The translations under genes and the position numbers were made by a program. The notes under the pieces were generated by a model. The model made no database searches and was not told where the DNA came from. It was given only the letters and a program-made list of their open reading frames with translations. From assembly GCA_030445775.1 (NCBI GenBank), contig JASUTC010000015.1, forward strand, positions 1-32,559: a DNA stretch of 32,559 nucleotides, in the 5' to 3' direction. Shown piece by piece: positions 9,816 to 19,874 of the stretch (position 1 is its first letter; every line of letters starts with the position of its first letter). This stretch comes from Thermotogaceae bacterium (GTDB lineage: Bacteria; Thermotogota; Thermotogae; MWEM01).

Positions 9816-11989
9816 TGATTGATCAGTACGACAATGCTTTTTTCTCTCACCAGATATTCGTTATCCGTCAATTCTCTTCCATCTTCACAAAAATCATCCG
9901 GATAATCCTCATAAGTATCCACAATCCGAACCCATCTTCCATTAGGGGGTTTGGGCAGTTTGAAGGACAGGGGCTCCACATAAAAATTCATAGCCACATA
10001 GACATCATTATCTTTCACCGTAAAGGTATCCAGATCAGTCCCACTGATCACAAAGGCCAATGTATGTGAATTATAAGACCAATCCGGTCGATGGAGTTGT
10101 GTTCCATGCCAGGTAATGTCTCTAACACCCTGCTTGGTCTTTTTACCGGTAAAAAAATGTTCGCGTCGTAAGCAATTATGCGCCTTTCTGAATGTAATCA
10201 TGTTTTTGAAAAAACTGAAGATATCGTTGTTTTTGTCTTTCAATGTCCAATCCAACCAGGTAATCTCATTATCATGGCAATAGGCGTTATTGTTTCCCCG
10301 TTGGGTACGGCACATCTCATCACCCATTAAAATCATGGGAATCCCTTGGGAGACCATCAAGGTGGTAATAAAATTCTTCACTTGCCTTTTCCTCACAGAC
10401 AAAATCTCAGGATCATCCGTAGGTCCTTCATGTCCATTGTTGGAACTGTAATTATCATTTGCGCCGTCTCTATTGTTTTCGCCATTTTCCTCGTTGTGTT
10501 TTCTTTCGTAGGAAACCAGATCCCAAAGGGTAAAACCATCATGGGCAGTAATAAAATTGATACCGTCAAAAGGCTTTCTTCCGGGCTTGTTATAAAGGTC
10601 AGAACTACCCGCTATTCGGGTTGCCAACTCGGGCACTTGCCCCTTATCTCCTCGAACGAATTTTCTCACCACATCCCGGAATTTCCCATTCCATTCCGCC
10701 CATCCTTTGGGAAATTCCCCCACATAATAACCCCCTGCGGCATCCCAGCCCTCTGCAATCAATTTTGACTTGGCCAAAATAGGGTCATCGGAAATGTCTT
10801 TTAACAGAGAAAAATCACCGATCCATTCCCCGCTTGTGGATCTTCCCAAAATAGCCGCCAAATCAAAACGAAATCCATCAATGTGCATTTGGGTAACCCA
10901 ATAGCGTAAACTATCGATAATCATCTGTTTGACAACGGTTTTATTACAATTAAGTGTGTTGCCGCATCCTGAATAATTCATATAAAATCGTTTGTTATCT
11001 GAATCCAAAAGATAATAGACGGCGTTGTCGAATCCCCTGAACGAAAGGGTAGGTCCTTCCTGACCGCCTTCTCCGGTGTGATTGTAGACTACATCGATAA
11101 CCACTTCAAAACCTTCCTGGTGCATCAGCTTAACAAATTCCTTAAACCTAAAAACCTGATCTCCAATACCAATACAGTGGGTGTAAGAACTCTCCACTGC
11201 AAAAAAGGCCAACGGATCGTATCCCCAGGCATTAATCAATTTCTCACCGGTTTTGGGATTGATATTGATATTCGAATTCACGTTAAACTCAAATATAGGC
11301 ATGAGTTCAACGGTAGTGATTCCCAGTTCTTTCAAATGGGCAAGCTTTTCCGTGATGCCATGAAATGTTCCCGGCAGTTCACAGTTTGAAGTGTCCGACC
11401 GTGTAAAAAACCGTACATGCATCTCGTAGATAATGGTGTCATTCATGGGAACCCTCAGCGGTTGATCACCATCCCATTCAAAAATGCTGTCGCAAACAAC
11501 AATGCTTTTTGCATGACTTCTTGCCGAATCAATTTCCGAAAATGACAAATCTTTTAAAGGTGAATTTTTATCATAGCCGTAAGCGTATTCTTCATCCCAA
11601 TTATAAGAACCTGAAATAGCCTGTGCATAAGGATCCGTTAATAATTTGTTTGGATTAAAACGCATACCATTTTTGGGATCATAGGGCCCATGAACACGGT
11701 ATCCGTAGAACTGGCCGCAGTCAATTCCCTCCAAAAAAATGTGCCATACATCCCCGGTTTTATTCTTTTTTGAATCCAATTGAAAAGTGTGTGAGGGCTT
11801 TTCATCGTAGTAATTTTGATACAGTTCAAGCGTTACTCCCACTGCATTACGGGAAAACAGCGAAAAATTCGTTCCACTGCCTTCAACTGTTGCACCAAGA
11901 GGCAATGGTTTTCCGCGTATGGATCTGATTTTCTTACCCTCATCAGGATTATTGTAAAAGGATTCAAAATCATCATTTTCCATTTTCAA
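9812..11989 (-). CDS. glgX: Glycogen debranching enzyme (GlgX/isoamylase family, GH13)
   Basis: N-terminal CBM48-like GATVEGSGTNFSLFSRNA; GH13 motifs VVYNHT, GFRFDLA, LIAEGWD, FITAHD. Confidence 0.93.
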   Translation of the reverse strand: MKMENDDFESFYNNPDEGKKIRSIRGKPLPLGATVEGSGTNFSLFSRNAVGVTLELYQNYYDEKPSHTFQLDSKKNKTGDVWHIFLEGIDCGQFYGYRVHGPYDPKNGMRFNPNKLLTDPYAQAISGSYNWDEEYAYGYDKNSPLKDLSFSEIDSARSHAKSIVVCDSIFEWDGDQPLRVPMNDTIIYEMHVRFFTRSDTSNCELPGTFHGITEKLAHLKELGITTVELMPIFEFNVNSNININPKTGEKLINAWGYDPLAFFAVESSYTHCIGIGDQVFRFKEFVKLMHQEGFEVVIDVVYNHTGEGGQEGPTLSFRGFDNAVYYLLDSDNKRFYMNYSGCGNTLNCNKTVVKQMIIDSLRYWVTQMHIDGFRFDLAAILGRSTSGEWIGDFSLLKDISDDPILAKSKLIAEGWDAAGGYYVGEFPKGWAEWNGKFRDVVRKFVRGDKGQVPELATRIAGSSDLYNKPGRKPFDGINFITAHDGFTLWDLVSYERKHNEENGENNRDGANDNYSSNNGHEGPTDDPEILSVRKRQVKNFITTLMVSQGIPMILMGDEMCRTQRGNNNAYCHDNEITWLDWTLKDKNNDIFSFFKNMITFRKAHNCLRREHFFTGKKTKQGVRDITWHGTQLHRPDWSYNSHTLAFVISGTDLDTFTVKDNDVYVAMNFYVEPLSFKLPKPPNGRWVRIVDTYEDYPDDFCEDGRELTDNEYLVREKSIVVLINQ

Positions 11990-12000
11990 GCGTTATAACC

Positions 12001-12594
12001 TCACATAAATTTATTTTCGTTCCCCTTCAAGAGTCGTCTGATATTGCCCTTATGCCTGTAAACCGAAAAAAGTGTCATTACAATATACAAAACCCAAAAG
12101 GCGGGATCCGATTCAAGGAAGAAGATACAAATGGTGGTAACAGACATGGCGACAATGGATGCCAAAGACATGATCCTGGTTGAAAAGGCAATGGTGATCC
12201 CCAATGTGAAAAAAACAATGCCCGAAATGGGATTTACGGCAAAAAAGGTCCCCATGCTTGATGAAACCCCTTTACCTCCTGCGAATTTCATAAAAATTGA
12301 ATAATCATGACCAATGACTACAGCCATTGCCCCAACGGCAAACCAAACACTCATATATGGATCATCAACAAGGAAAACATACCGTAACAACATTAGGGGG
12401 ATATAAGCTTTTAGAGAATCCAAGATCAAGCATATAATGCCTAACCTTTTTCCCGCACCTCGCATGACATTTGTTGCCCCAATATTTCCGGATCCTACCT
12501 TTCGGATATCAATCCCTTTTGTGTAAAAGGGGATGAGATAGCTGAAAGGAATGGATCCGCATATGTACATTAAAATCACATAAAAAATATTCAC
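12001..12594 (-). CDS. plsY: Glycerol-3-phosphate acyltransferase PlsY
   Basis: SIPFSYLI, GSGNIGATNVMR, GHDYSIFMKFAGGKGVSSSMG; multiple TMs. Confidence 0.95.
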   Translation of the reverse strand: MNIFYVILMYICGSIPFSYLIPFYTKGIDIRKVGSGNIGATNVMRGAGKRLGIICLILDSLKAYIPLMLLRYVFLVDDPYMSVWFAVGAMAVVIGHDYSIFMKFAGGKGVSSSMGTFFAVNPISGIVFFTLGITIAFSTRIMSLASIVAMSVTTICIFFLESDPAFWVLYIVMTLFSVYRHKGNIRRLLKGNENKFM

Positions 12595-13961
12595 CTTTTT
12601 CCCCTCCGGCTTATAAATTTTGTAAACAACGGGCTTCCCGGCAAGGGGCCGAGAAATTTTCTCAAATTTTTCTTAACCGCTTTTTTATAATTTTCAGGAA
12701 CGAGTTCAGGATAATTGCAGAAAATTTGAATTACCGGCGGTTTAACAGAAATCTGATTGGCGTAATACAGCCTGATTCGTTTTCCTTTGGGAGAAGGAGC
12801 CGGTACCAATATGTTAATTCGCTCAATGGCTGAATTAATAGCCCCAGTGCTAAACTCTTTGCAAAACGAAATGTATGCCTCGTCAATTGCTTCAAATAAT
12901 TTTTTAAATCCCATCCCCGTTAAGGCTGACATAAAAAGCACTTTGGCATAGGGTATAAAATAGAAGTCCATTTGAGCATTCTCTCTCATCTCAGGATATA
13001 GTTTTTCCTTTTCCGGTTCACTTAAGGTATCACATTTGTTGAATACAATCACACTTGCCTTTCCGGCATTTTCAACAAATCCTGCAATCTTTTTATCCTG
13101 ATCGGTAATACCTTCATTTACATCCAACATAATAACACAAACATCTGCCCGATCGATGGCATCCTCTGCCCTCAAAATACTATAACTTTCAATGGTGTAA
13201 TATTTAACACGGTTCTTCCTTCGAATACCGGCTGTATCAATCAACCTGTATTTTTTGGAAAAGATCTCAATATCCGCATCAATGGTATCCCTTGTGGTCC
13301 CCGCTATTTCTGTAACCATACTTCTTTCTTCTTTCAATATCTGATTAAAGAGGGAAGATTTCCCCACATTAGGTTTTCCAACGATAGCTACTTTCAAAAT
13401 ATCTGCATCTGCTTGAGCCTCTTGCTGTTCTTCACTCTCAAGTCTCTGAAAGGCATCCGAAAGATTCTCCAAAATTTCTTCCACCAAATCCAACACACCA
13501 TACCCGTGTTCTGCTGATACCGGAAATGGATCGCCCATACCCAATTCATATAAATCTGCAAGATTGGCTTCATATTTTTTATTACTTTCAGCTTTATTGG
13601 CAACCAGTAAGGGTGTAATCCCTTTTGAACGGAGAAAATCAACCACTTTGTAGTCCTCATTGGTGGGTGGATTAACACCATCCACAACAAATAACACCAG
13701 ATCTGCCTTATGCGCATCTCTTGTTGCCATATCCCACATCTTTTGCTCAATAATTCCCTCGGGATCACCAAAGAGACCACAAGTATCCACAAGAGAAAAG
13801 GCCCGATTATCAAACCGGACCTCTCCCTTAACGGCATCCCTGGTTACTCCGGGAGTATCATCAACAATTGCCTTTTTTTTCCTGATTAAGCGGTTGAAAA
13901 GGGTTGACTTTCCAACATTAGGTTTACCCAGTATATGTACTACCGGTAATTGATCGTTCAC
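12591..13961 (-). CDS. der: Ribosome biogenesis GTPase Der (EngA)
   Basis: Tandem GTPase domains (GKPNVGKSTLFN, GKPNVGKSSLFN), C-terminal KH-like domain. Confidence 0.96.
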   Translation of the reverse strand: MNDQLPVVHILGKPNVGKSTLFNRLIRKKKAIVDDTPGVTRDAVKGEVRFDNRAFSLVDTCGLFGDPEGIIEQKMWDMATRDAHKADLVLFVVDGVNPPTNEDYKVVDFLRSKGITPLLVANKAESNKKYEANLADLYELGMGDPFPVSAEHGYGVLDLVEEILENLSDAFQRLESEEQQEAQADADILKVAIVGKPNVGKSSLFNQILKEERSMVTEIAGTTRDTIDADIEIFSKKYRLIDTAGIRRKNRVKYYTIESYSILRAEDAIDRADVCVIMLDVNEGITDQDKKIAGFVENAGKASVIVFNKCDTLSEPEKEKLYPEMRENAQMDFYFIPYAKVLFMSALTGMGFKKLFEAIDEAYISFCKEFSTGAINSAIERINILVPAPSPKGKRIRLYYANQISVKPPVIQIFCNYPELVPENYKKAVKKNLRKFLGPLPGSPLFTKFISRRGKR

Positions 13962-15664
13962 TCTTTCCCCTTTTCCTTCATCAACTCGTGCATGGTCACG
14001 GTAGATTCATCTTTATCCATGTACTGTTGATAATCGTTCTTTTCCTCATCAACCTCTTTTTGTTTGATGGAGATCACCATGTTTCTTCTTTCCTTTTCAG
14101 GTTCATAAACCGTTCGTACGACCTTGGCATCTACTTTATCTCCAACCTTCAATACATCTTCCGGTTTTTCAACCCTTTGTACTGATATCTGACTGACAGG
14201 TAGGAACGCTTCGATGTTGTAATCATCCAACATAACCGTTGCACCTGTGTTGGTCAATCTAACAACCTCTCCTTTTACCTCATCGCCTTTGTCCAGTTCT
14301 TCGTTGGCTCTCTTCCATGGGTCTTCTGTAATGTTTCTAATACTTAATCTGATCCTTTGTTCATCGGGAAGGACTTCCATTACGGAAACCTTGATCTCAT
14401 CTCCAACCGAATAGACATCATCGATGTTATCAAGGAAGTTCCAGGACATCTCGGTAACGTGCACAAATCCGGAGATCCCCTCTTCCAGTTCTGCAATCAA
14501 TCCGCTTGGAAGTATCTTAACCACCTTGGCATCAAGTACTGTCCCCACCGGGAATTTTTTCTCCACATCTTCCCATGGATTTCCCTTCACCCTTTTCAAA
14601 CTCAGAGACATCTTTCTCTTTTCCTTATCGATTCCAATGACTTCAACCTCAACCTGTTCACCTTCCTGTACAACAGCTCTGATGTCCATTCTTCTATTCG
14701 TCCAGAAGATCTCAGAAGTGTGAACAAGTCCTTCAAGACCCGGTTCTATCTTTACAACAAAACCAAATGGCAGAATTCTGATTACTTCACCTTTTACCCT
14801 GGATCCTACGGGATGTTTGGTTTCAATACCGGTCCATGGATCCGGTTGAAGACGTTTTCTGCTTAAGGTTATCTTGTTTGATTTTTTGTCTATTCTCAGT
14901 ACCATAACATTGACAGGGTCTCCTATATCTACAACATCTTTGGGTTCCAGTTCTCTGTCATAGGTTAACTCTGATCTGGGGATTAACCCGGTTATAGGTC
15001 CAAGATCAACAAAGACACCGAATTTTTCTATACCCTCAACTTTTCCTTCAATGACATTTCCTTCAGAAACCTTGGTGAGGAATTCATCAATCACCTTTTG
15101 CTGAAGTTTTTTTCTGGAAAGAACAATATTGGGATTACCCTTTCTTCTATATCTGAGATCGATGATCTCAAATTCCATTTCTTTTCCTTCAACGTCGGCA
15201 TTTCTATCCAACATTGAATGGCTGGCAGGTAAGAATGCTTGAAGCACACCAAATAACTTAACGACATATCCACCTTTGTTTTTTGCAATAATTGTACCCT
15301 TAACGGGGGTTTCGTTTTTATGATAATCCTTTAGATTGTTCAATATTTCCTTCATGACTCTTTTCTTCTCGGAAATTTTAATGTGCCCGTCTTCCTCGTT
15401 TATGTAAGTAATTATTCCATCCAATCGATCTCCAGGGTGATATTCGGAAAGATCTTTTACCAGATCCTCCTTTGCAATCATACCTTCACTCTTACCACCA
15501 CTTTTAACGAGGAGTTCATTGTCATGAACTTCCCATACCTGTACTGTTACCTTTGATCCCTTTTGGGGATCAGCAAGAAACGTCTCACTCCTTTCGATTT
15601 CTTCCATTACCTCTTCCATGTTTGTGATTTCCTGACCGTCTTTACCGTCGACCATTGTTGTCAA
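13958..15664 (-). CDS. rpsA: 30S ribosomal protein S1 (multiple S1 domains)
   Basis: About six consecutive S1/OB repeats (e.g. GNVIEGKVEGIEKFGVFVDLGPITGLIPRSEL; GSRVKGEVIRILPFGFVVKIEPGLEGLVHTSEI). Confidence 0.93.
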   Translation of the reverse strand: MTTMVDGKDGQEITNMEEVMEEIERSETFLADPQKGSKVTVQVWEVHDNELLVKSGGKSEGMIAKEDLVKDLSEYHPGDRLDGIITYINEEDGHIKISEKKRVMKEILNNLKDYHKNETPVKGTIIAKNKGGYVVKLFGVLQAFLPASHSMLDRNADVEGKEMEFEIIDLRYRRKGNPNIVLSRKKLQQKVIDEFLTKVSEGNVIEGKVEGIEKFGVFVDLGPITGLIPRSELTYDRELEPKDVVDIGDPVNVMVLRIDKKSNKITLSRKRLQPDPWTGIETKHPVGSRVKGEVIRILPFGFVVKIEPGLEGLVHTSEIFWTNRRMDIRAVVQEGEQVEVEVIGIDKEKRKMSLSLKRVKGNPWEDVEKKFPVGTVLDAKVVKILPSGLIAELEEGISGFVHVTEMSWNFLDNIDDVYSVGDEIKVSVMEVLPDEQRIRLSIRNITEDPWKRANEELDKGDEVKGEVVRLTNTGATVMLDDYNIEAFLPVSQISVQRVEKPEDVLKVGDKVDAKVVRTVYEPEKERRNMVISIKQKEVDEEKNDYQQYMDKDESTVTMHELMKEKGKE

Positions 15665-15668
15665 CCTC

Positions 15669-16541
15669 CTACATTTCGCTTGTTATATAATTTTCAACCG
15701 CTTCAACTTGCGTCATCGGAGTGGAAGTTCCACTGGCGATTACACAGGTCTCGGATTGAAATATGTTTCTCTTAATTTCCTCAAGGTCACTTAGAGAATG
15801 GACCAAGTGGGAATTGATGTTGCGAGCTTTAGCTATATCGTACAATTTCCTCGTGTTGGAACTCTTAACACCACCAACCACTATAACACAATCGTTATGA
15901 GAAGCAAGACTTTTAATTTCAACTTCTCTATGTATGGTAGCATCACAAATCGTATTATACACTATTAGGTGCTGAAACTGTTTAAGCTGTGTCGTTAGAT
16001 ACGCTGAAAACTCACTAAATTCTTTCAAAGGTTTTGTTGTTTGGGCACACAACGCTATATTCGTTTGATTCAACCTATGATTTTCATTTATATTTCTTTT
16101 TAAATCGTCTAAATCATTTAGGATCAAAGCATCTTTAACGATCCCTTTCAAAGCCATCATTTCGGGATGCTTTGATTGACCCAATACGATCAATTGATAG
16201 GATGATTGTGAACATTTTTGACAGATATCAAAGCTCTTCTTGACAATGGGACAAGTGCCATCAACGAGCTCGTTTCCCCTTATTCGCAACTCTTGCATCA
16301 ATTCAGGTGAAGCTCCGTGAGCCTGGATCATTACCGTACTGTTTTCCGGTAAATCCGGTAAATCGATGGCTTTTAGACCCTTTTTGGATAAATCATCCAT
16401 CACAACTGCATTATGAACCAAATCCCCGGTGACATACAACGGTTGTGTTTTTTTCAAAACATCTTCCGATAATGCAATCGCCCGGTCTACGCCCGAACAA
16501 AAACCTATATGTTCAGCCCTCTTTATAATAACCTGAATCAC
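15669..16541 (-). CDS. ispH: 4-hydroxy-3-methylbut-2-enyl diphosphate reductase
   Basis: GFCSGVDRAI, VMIQAHGASPE, DGTCPIVKK, ASGTSTPMTQVE. Confidence 0.95.
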   Translation of the reverse strand: MIQVIIKRAEHIGFCSGVDRAIALSEDVLKKTQPLYVTGDLVHNAVVMDDLSKKGLKAIDLPDLPENSTVMIQAHGASPELMQELRIRGNELVDGTCPIVKKSFDICQKCSQSSYQLIVLGQSKHPEMMALKGIVKDALILNDLDDLKRNINENHRLNQTNIALCAQTTKPLKEFSEFSAYLTTQLKQFQHLIVYNTICDATIHREVEIKSLASHNDCVIVVGGVKSSNTRKLYDIAKARNINSHLVHSLSDLEEIKRNIFQSETCVIASGTSTPMTQVEAVENYITSEM

Positions 16542-17199
16542 CCTTTTTTTTCAGTATCAACGATGAAATTTCCTCAACTACCTCATGGAAAGATAATGAA
16601 GTTGTGTCCAATAATATGGCATTTTCTGCAGGTTTTAAAGGTGCAAGACTCCTATTGCTATCCTGTTGATCTCTACGTTCGATTTCCTTAATAACCTCTT
16701 TTAGTTCAATTTGTTCGCCATTTTCTTGCCATTCTTTTAACCTTCTCTTTGCCCTTTCCCTTGGCGTTGCCGTTAAATAAACTTTTAAATCGGCATCGGG
16801 CAATACAACGCTTCCTATATCTCTTCCTTCCATGATAACATTATGTCCTCTAATCATGTCTCTGATGCTTGCCGTAACAAAATCCCGTACTGTTTTTTTG
16901 GTTGAAATATCTGAAGTAAAACGACTCACATCAGGTGTCCTGATTTCTTCTCCCAACTTTTTTCCGTTCAGGTACAAGGAACCTTTTAAATACTCCAGCT
17001 GAATGAGCGAGGATAGATCTGCTTGTTCTATCCTCTGGATATCCTTGATTCCTTTTGATAAAAAATAAAAGGCTACCGCACGATAGCAGGCTCCGCTGTC
17101 GAAGTGAATAAAATTAAATCTTTCACTTAAAGCCCGTGCTACAGAACTTTTACCTGATCCGGCTGGTCCATCTATCGCTACAGCAAAGCTGTTCTTCAT
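16513..17199 (-). CDS. cmk: Cytidylate kinase
   Basis: VAIDGPAGSGKSSVARAL, DSGACYRAVAFY, MEGRDIGSVVLPDADLKVYLTA. Confidence 0.96.
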   Translation of the reverse strand: MKNSFAVAIDGPAGSGKSSVARALSERFNFIHFDSGACYRAVAFYFLSKGIKDIQRIEQADLSSLIQLEYLKGSLYLNGKKLGEEIRTPDVSRFTSDISTKKTVRDFVTASIRDMIRGHNVIMEGRDIGSVVLPDADLKVYLTATPRERAKRRLKEWQENGEQIELKEVIKEIERRDQQDSNRSLAPLKPAENAILLDTTSLSFHEVVEEISSLILKKKGDSGYYKEG

Positions 17200-17534
17200 T
17201 TCTCAGCTTCTTCTATTGTATCATATATGTTAAAAATATTATCCAAACGGGTCATTTCAAATATCCTCTTGATGTTTTTCCTCAAACCAACAATTTTTAA
17301 CTCTTTCTGATAATTTCTAACCTCTCTTAAAATCGAAACCAATGTTCCTAAACCGGCACTGTCTATGTAGGGAACTTCTTGGAAATCCATAATGAGATTC
17401 TTAAAATCCCCCTTGATAAAGCCTTCCATCTCCTCTTTCATCTTTGGAGAATGATATGCATCGATGTCCCCGCTAATCTTAACGATGATATTTTCATTTC
17501 CGGATTTCTGAGACTCAAATTTTAAATCGTTCAT
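17196..17534 (-). CDS. STAS-domain anti-sigma factor antagonist
   Basis: YIDSAGLGTLVSILREV STAS phosphoserine loop; about 112 aa. Confidence 0.92.
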   Translation of the reverse strand: MNDLKFESQKSGNENIIVKISGDIDAYHSPKMKEEMEGFIKGDFKNLIMDFQEVPYIDSAGLGTLVSILREVRNYQKELKIVGLRKNIKRIFEMTRLDNIFNIYDTIEEAEK

Positions 17535-17547
17535 AAAGTCATCCTCC

Positions 17548-19335
17548 TTAAATTTTATTCACGACTTTTTCGCTTTTCTTACATTCAAGATTCAGCTTGT
17601 GCAGTTGAACTTCATCCACTGGCGAAGGTGCTGATGTCATTAAACAAGTCCCACTGGTAGTCTTGGGAAAGGCTATCACATCTCTGATATTGTCTTCCCC
17701 AAGCATCAATGACACCATTCTGTCAAGTCCAAGAGCGCATCCTCCGTGTGGAGGCACTCCATATTTAAAGGCTTCAAGTAGAAAGCCAAATTTTTCCTTT
17801 TGAGATGCTCTGTCAATCTTCAACAAATCGAATACACGTTCTTGAATCTTTGGATCGTGTATTCTCATACTGCCGCCTCCCAATTCCCAGCCGTTTAAAA
17901 CCACATCATAAGCGTAGGCTTTAATCTTTGAGGGATCATCATCGCCAAACTTGTCCAGGTCTTCAAGCACCGGCATTGTAAAGGGGTGATGTTGTGCAAC
18001 ATATCTATCCTCTTCTTCTGAGTATTCGAACATGGGGAAACGCGTCACCCATAGCAGTTTGTATTCGTGAGAGTTACGCAAATTCTCTCGCTTGGCTATT
18101 TCCAGCCGCAAAGCACCGAGAGAAACATTTACAGTATCCCTTTGCCCTGCAACGATCAAAACAAAATCATCATCTTTTAATTCAAGTGTCTCAGTTATCT
18201 TATCCAAAACTCCGGGTTCTACAGCCTTTGCAAAGGAAGCCTTTAGATTCCCGTCCATCAGTTTGATGTTCATGAGCCCTTTTGCTCCGTAATGTTTGGC
18301 GTGGTCTTCAAGCTCTTTGAGCATTTTTCTACTGTATTTGGCCGCGGCGTTCTCAACCTTGATACCTTTTACAACGCCTCCGTTCTCTAAAATATCACTG
18401 ATAATCTGAAAACCGGTTCCCTCAAAACACTTGGAGATATCCGTCAATTCCAGTCCGAACCTGAGATCCGGTTTATCGCTTCCAAAACGGTCCATGGCCT
18501 CTTCGTATGAAATCCTTTGAAGGGGTAAAGGTACATCCACATCCAACGTATCTTTAAAGACCTTGGCCAGCATTCTTTCTGTACAATCGATGACATCTTC
18601 TTCATCTACAAAAGACATCTCATAATCGATTTGTGTAAATTCCGGTTGCCTGTCTGCCCTCAAGTCCTCATCTCTAAAGCACTTTACAATTTGATAATAT
18701 TTATCGTATCCCGATACCATTAGCAATTGCTTAAACAACTGAGGAGATTGAGGAAGTGCGTAAAAGTTGCCCGGTTTAAGTCTTGCGGGAACAAGGTAGT
18801 CTCTGGCCCCTTCAGGAGTGCTTTTGGTAAGCACCGGTGTCTCGATATCGAGAAATCCCTCTTCATTGAAAAAAGAGCGAATGGATTGAACGATTTTATG
18901 CCGCATGATGATGTTTTTCTGCATTCGTTTTGTCCGAAGATCAAGATACCTGTATTTTAATCGCATTTCCTCGGACGTATCGGATTCAATATTGGTGTAA
19001 ATCGGGGGTGTATCGGCTGAAGAAAGGATCTCCAATTCCAGAACATCCACTTCTATCTCTCCGGTTTTTTGATTTTTGTTAATCGCATCATCCGGTCTGG
19101 ATCGCACGACTCCTTTTACAGTAATGACATCTTCTCCGCCCAGGTTCTTGGCCTGTTCGATTAATTTTTCTTTCTCGGGATCAAAAACGATCTGTGTCGT
19201 TCCATATCTGTCCCGTAACGTTGTAAAGATGATCCCGCCCAAATCACGTCTGTGGTCTACCCAACCGGCAAGAACCACTTCTTGTCCAGAATGACCGGCA
19301 TTCAGATCCCCACATGTGTGCGTCTTTTTCAGCAT
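17548..19335 (-). CDS. aspS: Aspartyl-tRNA synthetase (bacterial type)
   Basis: GWVDHRRDLGGIIFTTLRDRYG, YLDLRTKRMQKNI, FRDEDLRADRQPEFTQID, GCALGLDRMVSLM. Confidence 0.97.
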   Translation of the reverse strand: MLKKTHTCGDLNAGHSGQEVVLAGWVDHRRDLGGIIFTTLRDRYGTTQIVFDPEKEKLIEQAKNLGGEDVITVKGVVRSRPDDAINKNQKTGEIEVDVLELEILSSADTPPIYTNIESDTSEEMRLKYRYLDLRTKRMQKNIIMRHKIVQSIRSFFNEEGFLDIETPVLTKSTPEGARDYLVPARLKPGNFYALPQSPQLFKQLLMVSGYDKYYQIVKCFRDEDLRADRQPEFTQIDYEMSFVDEEDVIDCTERMLAKVFKDTLDVDVPLPLQRISYEEAMDRFGSDKPDLRFGLELTDISKCFEGTGFQIISDILENGGVVKGIKVENAAAKYSRKMLKELEDHAKHYGAKGLMNIKLMDGNLKASFAKAVEPGVLDKITETLELKDDDFVLIVAGQRDTVNVSLGALRLEIAKRENLRNSHEYKLLWVTRFPMFEYSEEEDRYVAQHHPFTMPVLEDLDKFGDDDPSKIKAYAYDVVLNGWELGGGSMRIHDPKIQERVFDLLKIDRASQKEKFGFLLEAFKYGVPPHGGCALGLDRMVSLMLGEDNIRDVIAFPKTTSGTCLMTSAPSPVDEVQLHKLNLECKKSEKVVNKI

Positions 19336-19352
19336 CTGTTAAATCCCCCTCG

Positions 19353-19826
19353 TTAACCCTTTAATTGGCTAATCTTTTTTACAGCAAGTTCGACCGAATC
19401 AATAATCTTTGTATACCCCGTACACCTGCATAAGTTTCCCTCTAAGGCCTTTTTAATCTCTTCTTCATTCGGATTGGGAATCTTATCCAGTAACGCTTTA
19501 CTGGATAAAACAAAACCCGGCGTACAAAAACCACATTGCACACCACCGGCCTCAACAAAGGCTTCCTGGATTGGATGCATTTTCTCGGGTGTTCCCAATC
19601 CTTCAGAGGTTACAATATCCTTGTTATCCAGTTCTCCTGCATATAAAAGACACGAACAAACAGCATTCCCATTTAGTATGATGGTACAAGCACCACACTC
19701 GCCTTCAGAACAACCCTCTTTCACACTTTTCATTTTCATGACATCCCTTAAAAAATCAAGCGCTCTCATGGCAGGGTCCACATCCATTTTGTAATCCTTA
19801 CCGTTCAATGTAAATGTAATAATCAT
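19353..19826 (-). CDS. CoxS/XdhC-family small iron-sulfur subunit (two [2Fe-2S] motifs) of a molybdenum hydroxylase-type enzyme
   Basis: GCSEGECGACTIILNG...CSCLLYA and GGVQCGFCTPGFVLSSKALL...GNLCRCTGYTKI. Confidence 0.92.
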   Translation of the reverse strand: MIITFTLNGKDYKMDVDPAMRALDFLRDVMKMKSVKEGCSEGECGACTIILNGNAVCSCLLYAGELDNKDIVTSEGLGTPEKMHPIQEAFVEAGGVQCGFCTPGFVLSSKALLDKIPNPNEEEIKKALEGNLCRCTGYTKIIDSVELAVKKISQLKG

Positions 19827-19846
19827 TGTTTACTCCTGTCTTTTAT

Positions 19847-19867
19847 CCCCCTCCCTTAAGGAGGGGG
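19847..19867. promoter_or_regulatory. GC-rich 8-bp inverted repeat between gcvH and the CoxS-like gene
   Basis: CCCCCTCC-CTTAA-GGAGGGGG; no following T-tract, so not clearly a terminator. Confidence 0.6.
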
Positions 19868-19874
19868 TATTAAA

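Noticed and set aside
14357-14866. 169-aa plus-strand ORF opposite rpsA
   Set aside because: Antisense to repeated S1 domains; composition explained by the sense strand.
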